Of a stretch of 64,000 bases of DNA, positions 25,489-36,948 are shown piece by piece. Position 1 is the first letter of the stretch; every line of letters starts with the position of its first letter. Both the position numbers and the translations under genes were made by a program. The notes beneath the pieces are model-generated. The model saw only the letters and a program-made list of their open reading frames with translations. It was not told the DNA's origin and ran no database searches. The stretch is taken from positions 6,015,193 to 6,079,192 of the forward strand of contig OW388303.1 in assembly GCA_936450465.1 (NCBI GenBank), written 5' to 3'. The stretch is from Gibbula magus. Taxonomy: Eukaryota; Mollusca; Gastropoda; Trochida; Trochidae.

Positions 25489-27444
25489 GAATGGGAGTTA
25501 AGGTTACCCTTAATAAAGGTTGCTTTGTGGAAGTAGGTTCTGGGCAAGAGATGTTTAAATATACCTCGAGCAGAGACTCCGGTTTATGTGTTGATATTAC
25601 AAAATGTATGACCAAGCCAATATTTGACTACATTTTGAGTAAGCTGGTACATGTATTTAAGAATTATGAAATGAGCTGCCTTTGCATCCAGGGTATGAAA
25701 GCTACGGCAGTGTACGTTATAGCCTTAGAGAGGATGGATTTCAGCTTTCTGTGGCGTTTTGTGATAGAGACGAAGGTTCAGGAGCATGAATCTTCATAGT
25801 GGCCCCAGGCTCAACACATCTACTATTTATACTCCGCATTGGTCAAGGTATTTGTACACAAGATGTCAGCCTTCTTGACTCTTAGTTCTTGAGACGAACA
25901 TTGGTTTTTGGGCAATGCCATGGGGATCTTGTTTAGAACTTCAGAGTCACCAAATCTGAAACGTATAATCGCCACTAACCAAAGTTAATGAGCTGAATAT
26001 CAGAAAGTACTGACGGGCTCCATACCATGCCATGCCTGAACAACCTGAATAAATTTAGATTGACAGTTCCATATTATGTTATTAGAGTCGTCAATAACAT
26101 AATATAGCACTGTCGATCTAAATTTATTTAAATTAAGGAACGATGAACTAAACTTTGAATATTTTAAATGTTGACCTTCTACTGAAAAGTTACGACCAAG
26201 GTATTAGATAATGAAATGGCACATCTGAGTATCGCTCCTGTAATGCAGAACACATCTTCATATGTTTAACTTACGCGTTCATACACATTACAAGGCGTCA
26301 AAGACAAAAGACAAAGACATCCCAAAATGACATGGTATTTACAGCGCGTTTCACACGACTATCATCCTGTCAACCGGTCTACTCGTCTTCATCTTCTGAG
26401 AGAATGGAACGGGAAATAGCCTGGGTACCAGGATACACTAGTTGAGCACACTCTTGAGATGAAACTGTCGACATAATTTGGATTTCGAAGGAGAACTTAA
26501 ATCCGCAATTATTATTAATAGGTTGTTCTTAACAACATTTCAGCTTTTATAATTAAAACGAATTCAAATGGAAATATTCTTTGAACAAAAACAACTCAAA
26601 ATTGATTTTGACGTTGAAATTACGATTATACATATCACCTAATGCAACCAAAGACATCTATAAGAATTTGCCAAATTAGATGTAACCATGCATAAACGCT
26701 ATGAGAGACTTTGATATTATTCTAAGATTTTGTGTCGATTTGTCTAAGATATTTTGCAGACTTCAAAGAAGGGACTTTGATTAAAACGAAATCCCCCTCA
26801 CGTGTTCGAAGCGAAGGCTACACGTGGCTATCGTTCAGTGATGTAGAGCGAGGCCAGGAGATGCCTTCAATCTATCGATATGTCGGTTGATAGAATGGTT
26901 CTGTCTCTACACTATAGACATCTTACATTTAGTCCCATCTTAGGCTACATAAAAAACTTCTTGTTTAAAGATAATAATGGTTCAGTGAGGCGGATTTTTA
27001 TCTTGATTTCGTTTTATTTGTTCAAAGTACTGAAAATTTAATGGTAGAACGACAGAGCTATTAAACGTAGATATTTGTAATAACTGTATTCATTGTTGTT
27101 CATGTTTATACCCATTCAAAAGTGTAAATCAATTACAATCAACAGTCCAGTATATTCAATCCAGTGAAACATATACATGTATTGGTGAAACAAGGGATAT
27201 CGTAGATTTTTACCAACTGGCTCAGAGGATGGTATTATGTGATGCATTAATAACGTAAAATAATTACAGGAAAAACACAATCGCAAAAATCACCTTACCT
27301 CATTAATGCAGCATACATTCTTTGCTATTTGTTCTAGTATATAATATGATATAATTATAGTTCATGCATTGTCATGTTTTGCTAAAAATATTAAGCATTG
27401 TTCATACTGAATAAACATGTTACCACACGGTAGTAGATTCACGT
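25489..27444. other. Gene-poor stretch
   Basis: A plus open frame at 25491-25799 (102 codons) directly abuts the MITE. It has no recognised domain and no clear splice sites. The stretch also holds a strong hairpin at 26048-26128, listed separately. Nothing else was recognised. Confidence 0.4.
26048..26128. repeat. 81-bp near-perfect hairpin
   Basis: Arms of about 36 bp (left arm ending catattatgttatt, right arm starting aataacataatata) pair with about three mismatches around a loop of about 9 nt (agagtcgtc). It could be a minimal foldback transposon, or a hairpin-RNA precursor if transcribed. No transcription signal was seen. Confidence 0.6.
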
Positions 27445-27807
27445 TTAAAGGCGCTGTAGCACGTTTTTTGCACATTTTATTTTTTCAAAGTTCTCATTTA
27501 TACTAATAGTTTATGTCATTTATATTTACTTTAGAGGGTAAAACATCTTATTACACAAACCAATTATCCGTAGTGGTAATAACAGTGTTGCGTATAAAGC
27601 CAAAATTGCATGGCGGCCATTTTATTGTGAACACATTTTATAATTTCGAATGACAAAAACGATTCCCATGGCTTTACGGAACTATGTTCACTCATTTGTA
27701 ACTTGATTTTCCGAAGAGAGAAAGGTGTTTTACTATTGTTGACATTATTTTTCAAATACATTTCATCGACTTATTTGAGCGAAAAAAACGTGCTACAGCG
27801 CCTTTAA
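27445..27807. mobile_element. Foldback MITE, about 360-bp family, copy 3
   Basis: The ends tttaaaggcgctgtagcacg and cgtgctacagcgcctttaa are inverted repeats. The interior matches the copy at 25127-25488 closely, including ccaattatccgtagtggtaa. A minus open frame of 65 codons overlapping it is a shadow of the repeat. Confidence 0.8.
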
Positions 27808-28595
27808 CACGTGCATGCATTGTGGGTATGTGTTACCATTTCAAGATTATTAAAAGGTGATATTTAATAATAATATTTAACCCTTCTTTCCATTACTTTA
27901 ATCAAACAGATTTATCAAAACCGTTCAAATGTACAATATGTTCGTTCAATCTGGCCATGGATACTATGGAAGTATTTTACGGCCGCTTCCATGTTTCAAG
28001 ATCAGTTCTGAATTAATTCATTTGAACTTTTTAATTTAATTACTAGTATGTGCTCTTTTTACGTGCTTATGTTGAAAAACTTGTTGTAGGGTAGCTTTTA
28101 GTATTATTTATAGTGTTTTTTAAAAAATGTATTATCTAGTAGTTTTAAGTATACGTATAAGCTATTTAAACTCTATTCATTATTAGAAAAAGAAACCTGT
28201 GCCATTGTGCTTAAACACGGCTTCGCACAGTCGGTGCGTTACTTTAACGTTTCAGAGGAAACGTATACTTCTAACAACTAAATAAGGAAGATTATTATTT
28301 TAATGTTTATTTGTGCGAAATGACGGCGGAGACTACATCAAATCGCCAAACTCCCGTTGTCAAAAGCGCAACGCCGCTTAGTAACCTAGAAAGCAAGCGA
28401 GTTATCTACCCAGACCTGCGCCGTGACACACCTTGCGTGACAAGATGAAGAATATCCTGTTCCAGGGCACTTCGCATGCAAACAAACCAAACAATAAACA
28501 AACGAATAAAAACGAACTAAAAAAAAACATTATAAAAACAGACACAAATGCAATTCAACAATTTTATTTTGAAACAGAAATTGAAACTGAAAAAA
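27808..28595. other. Stretch with no gene seen, left of the Tc1 element
   Basis: AT-rich and without recognised coding sequence. The final part (28480-28595) is rich in A runs just before the Tc1 left terminus. Confidence 0.4.
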
Positions 28596-28597
28596 TA

Positions 28598-28626
28598 CAC
28601 TCATGGCAAAAATGGTTGTCACCCCC
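28598..28626 (+). repeat. Tc1 left terminal inverted repeat
   Basis: A 29-bp repeat, perfect inverse of 30210-30238, preceded by the TA target duplicate. Confidence 0.95.
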
Positions 28627-28883
28627 TAATATTTAATTAAATTGGAGTTTATATCACATTGTATGCATGGCAATGTTGGTTTTCCATGGAAATGTCATTA
28701 CAGGCATGAAGTTACATTAACTCACACTTTACAATGAACAGATTCAGCGGTTTCATGTAGACCACGTGCATTTCATTGAAATGATTGAAATTTGTCTCCT
28801 TAGGTTTGTCATTTCCATCGATTACTATAGACCTCTTTCATAAGATACAGCTTCACGACTATAGTTTCTGAAAAGCATAGACC

Positions 28884-29906
28884 ATGCCTGGTCCCACTCC
28901 ACCAGGAATCAGACATGAAATCATTGGCATGAGTCGTGGTGGCGCTTCGAATCGTGTCATTGCTGCAGCATGTAACGTCAGTGTTAGAACTGTTCAAAGG
29001 ATTAAAAGACTGCACGCCATACAGGGAAATGTTGTTCCGAATAAGTCTTCAGGCCGTCCCAAGAAAACTACGGTTCGTCAGGATAGAATTCTTCTTCGTT
29101 TGACCCGACGTCATAGACGTCTTTCGTCTTTGACTCTTGCACAGAGATGGGGGGCTCATATTAATACGCCCATTTGCCGGAGAACTGTAGTGAACAGGTT
29201 GCTCCAGCATGGATATAAGGCAAGAAGACCTGCCATCAAACCATTCTGGACACTGGTCCACCGCAGGGCACGGCTTGCTTGGGCGCAGCAGCACCGCAGA
29301 ATCCAACTTGGACATTGGCGTCACGTCATATTTACTGATGAGTCTCGTTTCCTACTGCATAAGGTGGACAGGAGAATGAGAGTGCGACGTTTACGTGGGG
29401 AAAGGTTCAATGACGACTGTCTGCAGCATCAGGTTGCCCACGGTGGCGGTTCTGTACACGTATGGGCAGGAATACACCATAACGGTAAAACGGATCTTGT
29501 CGTCCTTCAAGGAAACGTCAACCAGAGGTCGTACAGACGTCTTCTTGAAACCGTTTGCCTCCCACATGCAAGAAGAGTGTATGGCAACAACTTCCTGTTG
29601 CAGGACGATAATGCACCAGCCCATCGTGCACGTACAGTGAACGCTTTCATTCAGGCACAAGGAGTAACAAGATTGCCCTGGCCTTCAAAAAGTCCGGATA
29701 TGAATCCGATAGAACATGCTTGGGATCAGCTTGACCGTGCAATTAGAAGACTGGACCCTGCTCCTGCAAATTTACAGCAATTGCGGGCTGCTCTTGTGAA
29801 TGAATGGAACAATTTGGCTGTTGCAAACATCAACACACTGATAGACAGTATGCCTGCCCGAATTATCGCCCTTGAAAATTCCAGAGGCGGTGCTACCCGA
29901 TATTAG
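28884..29906 (+). CDS. Tc1-type transposase (DD34E)
   Basis: This is a 340-residue transposase that would cut and paste the surrounding element by binding its TIRs and integrating at TA. The N-terminal third (about residues 8-115) holds two helix-turn-helix regions, with RVIAAACNVSVRTVQRI as the first, separated by a GRPKK AT-hook-like motif at residues 57-61. The catalytic core follows: FTDES with D152, QDDNAPAH with D242, and SPDMNPIEHAW with E277. The 34 residues between D242 and E277 give the DD34E signature of the Tc1 family. The length fits the usual 340-350 residues. No frameshift or premature stop is seen, and the start ATG lies 286 bp inside the left end. It is single-exon and belongs to the mobile element, not to the host gene set. 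Activity is inferred, not shown. Confidence 0.95.
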   Translation: MPGPTPPGIRHEIIGMSRGGASNRVIAAACNVSVRTVQRIKRLHAIQGNVVPNKSSGRPKKTTVRQDRILLRLTRRHRRLSSLTLAQRWGAHINTPICRRTVVNRLLQHGYKARRPAIKPFWTLVHRRARLAWAQQHRRIQLGHWRHVIFTDESRFLLHKVDRRMRVRRLRGERFNDDCLQHQVAHGGGSVHVWAGIHHNGKTDLVVLQGNVNQRSYRRLLETVCLPHARRVYGNNFLLQDDNAPAHRARTVNAFIQAQGVTRLPWPSKSPDMNPIEHAWDQLDRAIRRLDPAPANLQQLRAALVNEWNNLAVANINTLIDSMPARIIALENSRGGATRY

Positions 29907-30209
29907 GCTTGTAAATATACTCATACATGACTGCAGAATGAAATAAAACCGACAATTGAACTTGAAAATGTAATTTGTTTTATTGATACCCATCCAATTG
30001 ATACTATATGGATACTGTAAAAAATTGCCCTTTTTCACAGGGACCATACATATCCTGATAGAATTTCTTAAATTGGCCAGCACAAGACCAAAATACAAGC
30101 TGGTATGTTTTACGAATGTTTTTCCCAATCACACAAATCATTCTGACAGTTATTGCATGTTTGATTATTTGTCCACACTCAGTTAAACTTGACGTAGCGT
30201 TCTCAGTCT

Positions 30210-30238
30210 GGGGGTGACAACCATTTTTGCCATGAGTG
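30210..30238 (-). repeat. Tc1 right terminal inverted repeat
   Basis: A 29-bp repeat, perfect inverse of the left end, followed by TA at 30239-30240. Confidence 0.95.
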
Positions 30239-30596
30239 TATGTATTTGCATATATATTTATGAGTTTTTGTATCCACAAGAAAGTATATGACATTGTACA
30301 AATCAAAGTAAGATGGTCTGAAATGATTAGAAAAGTTCATTCTTCTTCTTCTGTCTACGGAGGGCGTTCTAAATGAGTCTGAAATGAGAAATAAACATAA
30401 ATTAGTTTCTGGAAATTTATTTGCAAAATTATAATGTTAAATGAAACCTAATTATAAATTTTTTTACTATCTAAGGCGACACCGATATAAGATAGTCAAA
30501 GAAAATCCTTACCATCTTTTGGCGATGAAACATCGAGGATATCATCTCTAGGGACGTGGATTCTTTTCCATATATGGCCAAAACCTCGGTTGTTGC

Positions 30597-30740
30597 TTAA
30601 ATAACAGCTTCAGCTGGTGGCGTCAGGGCCTCGGGAACAACCTCAGTTGTCAGGGCTTTGGTGTTAGCCTCGATCAGTAAGAGTTTCAGCGGTTCACACG
30701 GTTCCGTAGTGATGTACATGGCCCATTCTTTGGTCTGCAT
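30597..30740 (-). CDS. Possible small ORF or gene fragment, unrecognised
   Basis: A 47-codon frame starts at an ATG at 30738-30740 and is rich in T, E, L and A (includes ITTEPCEPLKLLLIEANTKA). After its TAA the same frame stays open for about 29 more codons to a donor-like gtaagg near 30511. In another frame the segment 30512-30599 could splice in phase to a segment starting near 30380 (acceptor tttcag), reading SFRTPSVDRRRR. This may be a broken gene, a small peptide gene or chance. A TATATAAA at 30743-30750 is only a few bases upstream of this ATG, too close to serve it as a TATA box. No function is proposed. Confidence 0.2.
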   Translation of the reverse strand: MQTKEWAMYITTEPCEPLKLLLIEANTKALTTEVVPEALTPPAEAVI

Positions 30741-32594
30741 TCTTTATATAGAGCTCGTGTGGACGTCAGAGAGACTCCCTAACCCAGGCTAGAAAAGTCA
30801 CCCACCCCTCAATGCATCTGACCCAAGTCGTTACGTCATCGTTATTGTGATGATGCAGATTGTTCTGAGATCAATTTTAAAAAAGCTGACTGTCGATTTT
30901 CAGAGCGTTCTTGGAGTTAATGTTCAATGATTCGCTGTTAAGTGATTTCATATGTATCCTCTAATAAGTATGTACAGTATACCGTTTTTCCTCATAAGAA
31001 AATAGATGAGGTCATGTTGATATAAAACAAAGGAAATGATATTGGATTTAAACAAACTATATAGGGATAAACCGTTAGAACCTGTTAGTCTGAGTGATAC
31101 TCGTGTTGATATTGTGTCGGGATAACAGTACATTTAGGTACCATCATTGGCGATACATTAAATTGGAATAGCAATGCTGAAGCTCTGCACAAAAAATGTC
31201 AACAGAGACTTTACTTCACGAGGAATAAAGATCGTTAACGTTTGATGTTGAGATGGAATTATTGAAAGTTTGTTGACACAATCTTTGTTCTAATCTTTTG
31301 GCATACAATATAGGTACAGTATGGTTCTCTCAGTTTTCAGAATAAAAATAAACTAATCAGGATTGTGAATATAAGTTCAAAAAGTGTCGGTGCTATCCCA
31401 GACCAACCATCGTCAACAAATGACGAGAAAATGTTATCAAACGCTCGGAAGATCATTTCGGATTCATCACACGTACACTGATCTGCAAAATATTCGACAG
31501 GGTAACAAAGCAAAATACTACTGCCGGAGAAAGTAGATTTTGAATGTATTTGATAGTCACATGGGCCGTGTTCAAGAGAGGTTTCAAAGTAATCGCTCAG
31601 TTAGCGATTACTTTTAAACCTCTCTTGAACGCGATTGCTCAATGTAGCGCTAGATCTACGTAGAAAAGCGAGCGAACTTTGAGGTTTTGCACTTTGTCGT
31701 TCAGGAGGGAATGAGCGCTACTTGAGCGCTACTTGGGCGCTACATTGAGCAATCAATGAGCGATTATAAGCGCTCGCTGTTATGGAACGGAACCCTGTTC
31801 AGTGAAGACGTACGTAAAATTCCGTGCATCAGAGTATGATACTTTAATTTATATGTCAGTTCAAATACACTTGGGGTGCTGAAATCGCTTTTCAGGGTGG
31901 TTTTTTGCCACAATGTTTGCATTTAAGTAAACAAAAATATCAAACGTAGAAATTTAATTAATAAAATATATTATCAACATAATGACCTTTTAGACCTTAA
32001 ATTTGTTGAAGCGTCTTTACTGTATGACGTCATGAAACATGCAAGCCCATTTAACCCAAAACGTTTTAAATGCCTTGTCATAAATAAAATAAGTAGTAGG
32101 GACACTGTCGAAGTCCGGCAATATATTTGTATTGCAAAGAATAATTTACTCAACGTGTTTGTCCAAAAATGGAAAGGAAGTATTAGATGTACCAGATATA
32201 TGGAGGAACCTCTCTGGGAAGAGAATGATTTTGATGCAGACTTTTCATTTTACAAACAAGCTCCATTCAATGTCTGCTATAATTAGGCATCTCTTTGTAA
32301 TCAGGACATAAACGGTAATGCAAAGAGTTTAGACAAGGCCTCATGCAGATACTCAGGTTGCCGTAGCGGCCTATCCTCGTATCGCCTACACCCCATATAG
32401 CCTACACCCACATCACACTTGCACTCTGATCTCTTACCTCTCTTCCAGCATCGAAATAACGAGTAACCATAGCAGTTACCAATAACACATGTATGTGCTT
32501 TAAAATAGTAGATCTGTAAGAAGATCACGGTACATTAGAACAATCCTGAATAAACAGTCAGAAGAGTATGTACTCAAGGATTAGCTATAGGTAC
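30741..32594. other. Gene-poor stretch
   Basis: No gene was recognised. It contains a MITE copy at 31563-31795, listed separately. A plus open frame at 32032-32286 (84 codons) has no known motif and no visible splice partner. Confidence 0.4.
31563..31795. mobile_element. MITE, gcgagcgct family, copy 2
   Basis: It starts gggccgtgttcaagagagg and ends gttatggaacggaaccc. Internal segments such as ctctcttgaacgcgattgct and ttataagcgctcgctgttat match copy 1 (3815-4050) and, in inverse orientation, copy 3 (50040-50232). Confidence 0.75.
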
Positions 32595-33069
32595 TAGGGG
32601 TGTAACAATACATCGAACTATCGATGCATCGCAATAGTTGGCTTGCCAATAGTACTATATATCGATAGTATATACAAAAACACTATCGCTATCGCAATAG
32701 TAAGGTTAACTATCGATACTATCGAAACTATTTAATTTCCCTTAATTATGAATGATTTTCACAAGCCTCACTGCATTTAATTAAAGATATTTTTTTTTAT
32801 TATGTCAAAAGAGATAGGAAATAGCAAAATGACAAAAAGTCTTTTCATTTATGATTTCTTTACTGATTTTGCTTCCATAGTCCTTACATAAATTAAACAT
32901 TTCTACTAAACCCTGTAAAAATTCTAGCTGATTATTGCTATTTGTACAAAAAAAACTATCGCAATAGTTATTGCAATAGTGAATTACAATAGTCTATCGC
33001 TTTCGCAATAGTAAGTGACAATAGACTATCGCTATCGCAACAGTCTCTTTGGGTCAATAGTCACCCCTA
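32595..33069. mobile_element. hAT-type MITE with 8-bp target duplication
   Basis: The terminal inverted repeat is taggggtg...caccccta and the flanking 8-bp direct duplication is ataggtac (32587-32594 and 33070-33077), the hallmark of hAT transposition. The 475-bp interior has many short palindromic units of actatcgcaatagt type near both ends and no transposase ORF, so it is non-autonomous. Confidence 0.9.
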
Positions 33070-33526
33070 ATAGGTACCACTATGATAGCATTGAAGTAGT
33101 TCAAAAGTCCATCTACTCTCGTATAGACTGTACCATTCTACACAATAGGAGTGAAGAAGTTACCGTTTGTATTTAGTGTAGACGATGTGAGGTGTTTTCG
33201 AAGTGTATGCGATATGGGGTGTAGGCGATACGAGGGCAAGTCGTCGTAGCTGAATTAAGTTTTACAATATCTTTACACATTAGACTGACGAAAAAAATTG
33301 AAAAATATGTTCATCGAGAGTAAACTATCTACGCGACCATCGGACAGGCTGCTTTTTAAAATTTGACGGTCCGGCTTGAAAACAGACCGTCTCGGGCGGG
33401 AGTTTTCTTCGCTGAAAGTAATTAAGGTTATTATTTTATGTAATTGGAATTTCAGAGCAGCAGAAATATCGACTTTAAAATCTCCAGTTGGTATTTGTGC
33501 TAAGGTTTAGCTAACATCATTCAACC

Positions 33527-33690
33527 ACCGTGCCTCACAAGTCCTAACTAGCGCCAGTTTCCATCACTTGCAAAAGTAAGGCTTGCTGAGTTTCGTTAAC
33601 TTTTCTGTTCTAGCGTAGCACCGCTTTGTACCTGAACGTCATAGTGTGCCGCTATGCTAGTACAGAACGAAATCAGTATCAGTTAACTTT
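33527..33690. mobile_element. Degraded foldback MITE, caagtc..taact family, copy 1
   Basis: The sequence cacaagtcctaactagcgcc with a following tttccatca and aaggcttgctgagtttcgtt parallels the left half of the element at 58534-58729. The inverse half (gctatgctagtacagaacg) follows. The ends are eroded. Confidence 0.5.
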
Positions 33691-34032
33691 ACAACAATAC
33701 AAGTTTTATTTTGGTTTATGGTTTATGGTTTCGTGGTTATGAATTTATATGAAATACGCCTGAAATGCTATCAGCCCAAAACTATCGTTTGTCCATTGTT
33801 AAGGTCAGAAGAACCTCAAAAAGTAACCAGGTCTTACGAGCCTTATTCCATGCACTGCTAAATTAGTGTAGGAACGTGAGTAGTGCGTCCTTAATGTTTT
33901 CTCTATCGGGCAATAGCTCACGTACAAATTTGATTGTCAATCATGCTCTCTCAGATTGAATATTTAATAGATTGAAAGGCCTGACAAATCCGGAATTCGT
34001 ACAGTTGGAGTAATCTAGACTCTTCAATGTTT

Positions 34033-34190
34033 TATAGACTTAAGAAGACTCCTCAGTCTGATTAAAATCCGGGGAATAAAAGTAACAAAATAGTCCATCC
34101 CTTGTACCCCGGTAGATGCATCTTTTGCAAAATGTATTCCTCGGAACAAGGTAAATTTTTAATCAGACTGGAAGACTCCTTAATCTAAAC
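34033..34190. mobile_element. Small inverted-repeat element (about 158 bp)
   Basis: The left arm (agactcctcagtctgattaa) and the right arm (ttaatcagactggaagactc) are imperfect inverses of about 33 bp with about 90 bp between. No ORF. The ends are approximate. Confidence 0.5.
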
Positions 34191-35204
34191 TGGCGGTCAG
34201 GTGATGTGCGTCTTTTAATATGACTAAAACACACCATAGTCCTTAAAATTAGATTTCATACTGAAATATATCAAGTTTAGATGAATCTAGTAAGATGAAT
34301 TCCTCACATTTTCAGAATAAAAGAATCGCTGTAAAAGAGTCATATATATTACTTATTACAATATCACATTCGATCACTTTCCTCACAGCTAGGCATGCCC
34401 ATATGATGCTTATTTGGAAAGGAAAAAAATGTTATATAGGATTTCCATACTGACTCTACATGAGCATGGGGAACATGCAGGTCTTGTATGTCTCCAGAAC
34501 CAAAATAAACATTGCTTAATTGCTTATGAACTTTGATTATGCATCTTTAAATAGGTAGGGCGTTTAGTAATGACAACAATTCATCATTTTGGTAATTTGC
34601 ACATGATAAAGGATAATTGATGAGTCATTCCATCGAGGATTTATCAAAAGCATAATGAAGGCCATCCCAAACTGTAAAACTGCTGTTTGTACATTTTACT
34701 GAAAAATATGTCTTATATAAATTGTAAATCTTTGTGACGTGAAAGACTACAACATAATTATTGTAAAATCGCTTGATTCAAGTGTTTCAGTCTATATTTC
34801 CCTTTGTATATTCATTTAAATATATTTAACCATATATACCAACAATTATGTCCTATTTTTTCGACGTGAAACATGTCACCTATTCAAAAACATGTGTTTT
34901 TGTAAATCAAATAGGCATAGGCCTACTTCTATTATTGTAGGCATATAGGCCTACATACATTCCTTATTCAAACAAACATGACTAACAATCTAATAATAAT
35001 GAGATGATGATGCACAATTCTTCAAACTTTGGATAAATGACACCTCATTTCAGCATTTTATGCTTTACACATAAAATTTTATTGAATTTACATCCTTTGC
35101 CATAACTGCTGACGCAATCTTTAGAAGTGGCTTATGACCCTTCATGATTGTGAATTTGGCCAATCAAATGATCGAACTAGCTTCACACCTCTCGTCCTTC
35201 ACCT

Positions 35205-35343
35205 TGAACATACTTCCGGTTCAGAAATCAACACGTTCGTGTGACGGGGGATAAACCAGCGAAAACCAGCTGCTGTTTGACATCGAAGTGGGAATACTAA
35301 ACGTTGACAGTGGAGGGACGGGAAGGATTGACTTAGTGTTGAG
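35205..35343 (+). promoter_or_regulatory. Putative sideroflexin promoter and first untranslated exon
   Basis: An ETS-type motif (acttccgg) at 35212-35219 lies in a locally GC-richer segment upstream of the sideroflexin gene, a promoter style common for housekeeping and mitochondrial genes. A donor-like gag|gtagtt at 35343/35344 and an acceptor tttacag ending at 36777, ten bases before the start codon, would make this a 5' untranslated exon. Both the start point and the exon are inference from motifs alone. Confidence 0.3.
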
Positions 35344-36037
35344 GTAGTTGCATATTTACATCGCCATTGCTCGTTTATTATGCAATTAGAAGCACATCCG
35401 TTACTGATGGCCCATGCATGTAGATCTACTCATTATCAATATTCTGAAGGAAGGCTTTTATTTACGATCATAAATTTCACTTTAAAGACAATACCAATTA
35501 ACAATTAAATTCATGCCAACATGTTACCGTTTAAATCATGAGAAAAATGACGTTTTGATTATTCTTTAGAGGAATATTTGTTTTAAACTAGGAACAATAT
35601 TCTGTATAACCTTGATTAATTAACACCCCCTATAGCTTACACTGGCCCAGTTCAGCAGTTGTCCAATTTTGTTAACTCAGCATAGACCTTGAATGTTCAG
35701 TGACCGTGACAGGTCATCAAGATCAGTTACATCTGAATCTTGTGATGGGGATGCTGAATTGTTCTTTGTGGAGAATTATCATGACGAAATAAAATAGAAT
35801 TTGAGAACAGAGATTACTATATAATCCTTTACTAACCCTTTAGGAACAGCTAGTTCAGGTACTGGCTGGCGACCAAATTATCGCCAACACATAGCTTCAT
35901 AGCTAAATACTTAAGTTGAATTGAACTTTTGTTGGTTATCAGTTTGGTGATATCTTAATGTGTGAAATAATAGGGAACCATAGGATAGAGATGTCTGCAC
36001 AAGCGCTGTAGCTATGCGTTGGCGATGATTGATATGC

Positions 36038-36366
36038 CAGCCCTCAATGTTGCTACCAATTTGGGAGCATTTGCTCCCTATTTTTTCAATTTGCTCCCTG
36101 TAATTTTGAGTAAGGAGCACACATGCTCCTTGATAAAATTTGGGGTCAACTAAAAAAAGGACTGTTTCTTCACAAAAGAATACTCTTATCCATCACAAGA
36201 TGGCATTGAATATTAGCTAACTTACAGTTTTCTACTTATATTCATTAATATATTCCCATAAGCAATCTAAAATTAAAATGTGCTCCTTGAAATTTTCTTT
36301 TGCTCCCAAAATTAATATGTTAGGAACGTGTCCGCTCCTTGAAAAAAATGTTTACTTTGAGGCCTG
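36038..36366. mobile_element. Candidate small DNA element with imperfect TIRs
   Basis: The ends cagccctcaa and ttgaggcctg are imperfect inverses, and 5 bp (tatgc) match on both flanks (36033-36037 and 36367-36371). The interior is built of inverted short units (gggagca, tgctccc, tgctccttga). The superfamily is unclear. Confidence 0.4.
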
Positions 36367-36787
36367 TATGCGGCGATAATTGTAGTGTCATATCCAAATT
36401 TTTTAATGAATAATTTTTGCCAGGAAGTAGATTTTTAAAAATATTCAGAATTTTGTTTCAAATCGGAATTTTGAAATTTCTTCTGATTTAAACTTATATG
36501 ATCTGATTTAAAAGATTATTAATTTAGTTGCAATTTCAGTAAGAACAAACTATATACACGTACTGTAGTGTTAGGCCCTATAAGTTGATTCTCGTCTGAT
36601 TTAAACATCTAAAATAACACTAAAAATTAAATTTCTTCTCTTTAAAGTGACATTACATTGGTAACCTGTACTGTATATAACTTTTAATTAGCATGATAAA
36701 TAAAATGTCTGGATGTTCTATAGATACTCCATTCTGAGACAACAGATTTGTCAAACTCAAGAGAACTGATTTTACAGATTATCAAAG

Positions 36788-36948
36788 ATGGACGCTATTG
36801 TTCAGAGGATTAATCTGGACAAGCCTCGCTATGATCAGAGTACGTACACGGGCCGAGCGAAGCACTTCTTCATAACAACAAACCCACTGAACGTGTTCGC
36901 TAGCAGCACCCAACTGGATCATGCTAAAGATGTTGTCGACAAATATAG
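36788..36948 (+). CDS. SFXN1/3-like: Sideroflexin coding exon 1
   Basis: Start ATG at 36788-36790. 53 codons plus 2 nt; donor AG|GTGAG. Encodes the soluble N-terminus with [11 protein letters not shown] and the TNPLNVF helix start. Confidence 0.94.

Larger units (their letters stand above)
28598..30238 (+). mobile_element. Tc1 family transposon, apparently intact
   Basis: Perfect 29-bp terminal inverted repeats (outer sequence cactcatggcaaaaatggtt) lie at 28598-28626 and 30210-30238, flanked by TA on each side (28596-28597 and 30239-30240). The 1641-bp element has one uninterrupted transposase gene in the orientation left to right. Identical TIRs and an open ORF indicate a recent insertion and possibly an autonomous element. 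An AATAAA lies at 29942, after the stop codon. Confidence 0.95.
33078..35200. other. Gene-poor stretch with foldback elements
   Basis: No coding region was recognised. It holds a degraded foldback copy at about 33527-33690 and a small inverted-repeat element at about 34033-34190 (shared arm cagtctgattaaaa and its inverse), both listed separately. The remainder is AT-rich unique sequence. Confidence 0.45.

Noticed and set aside
30743..30750. TATATAAA as a TATA box for the small ORF
   Set aside because: It is only a few bases from the ATG, so a start about 30 bp downstream would exclude that ATG.
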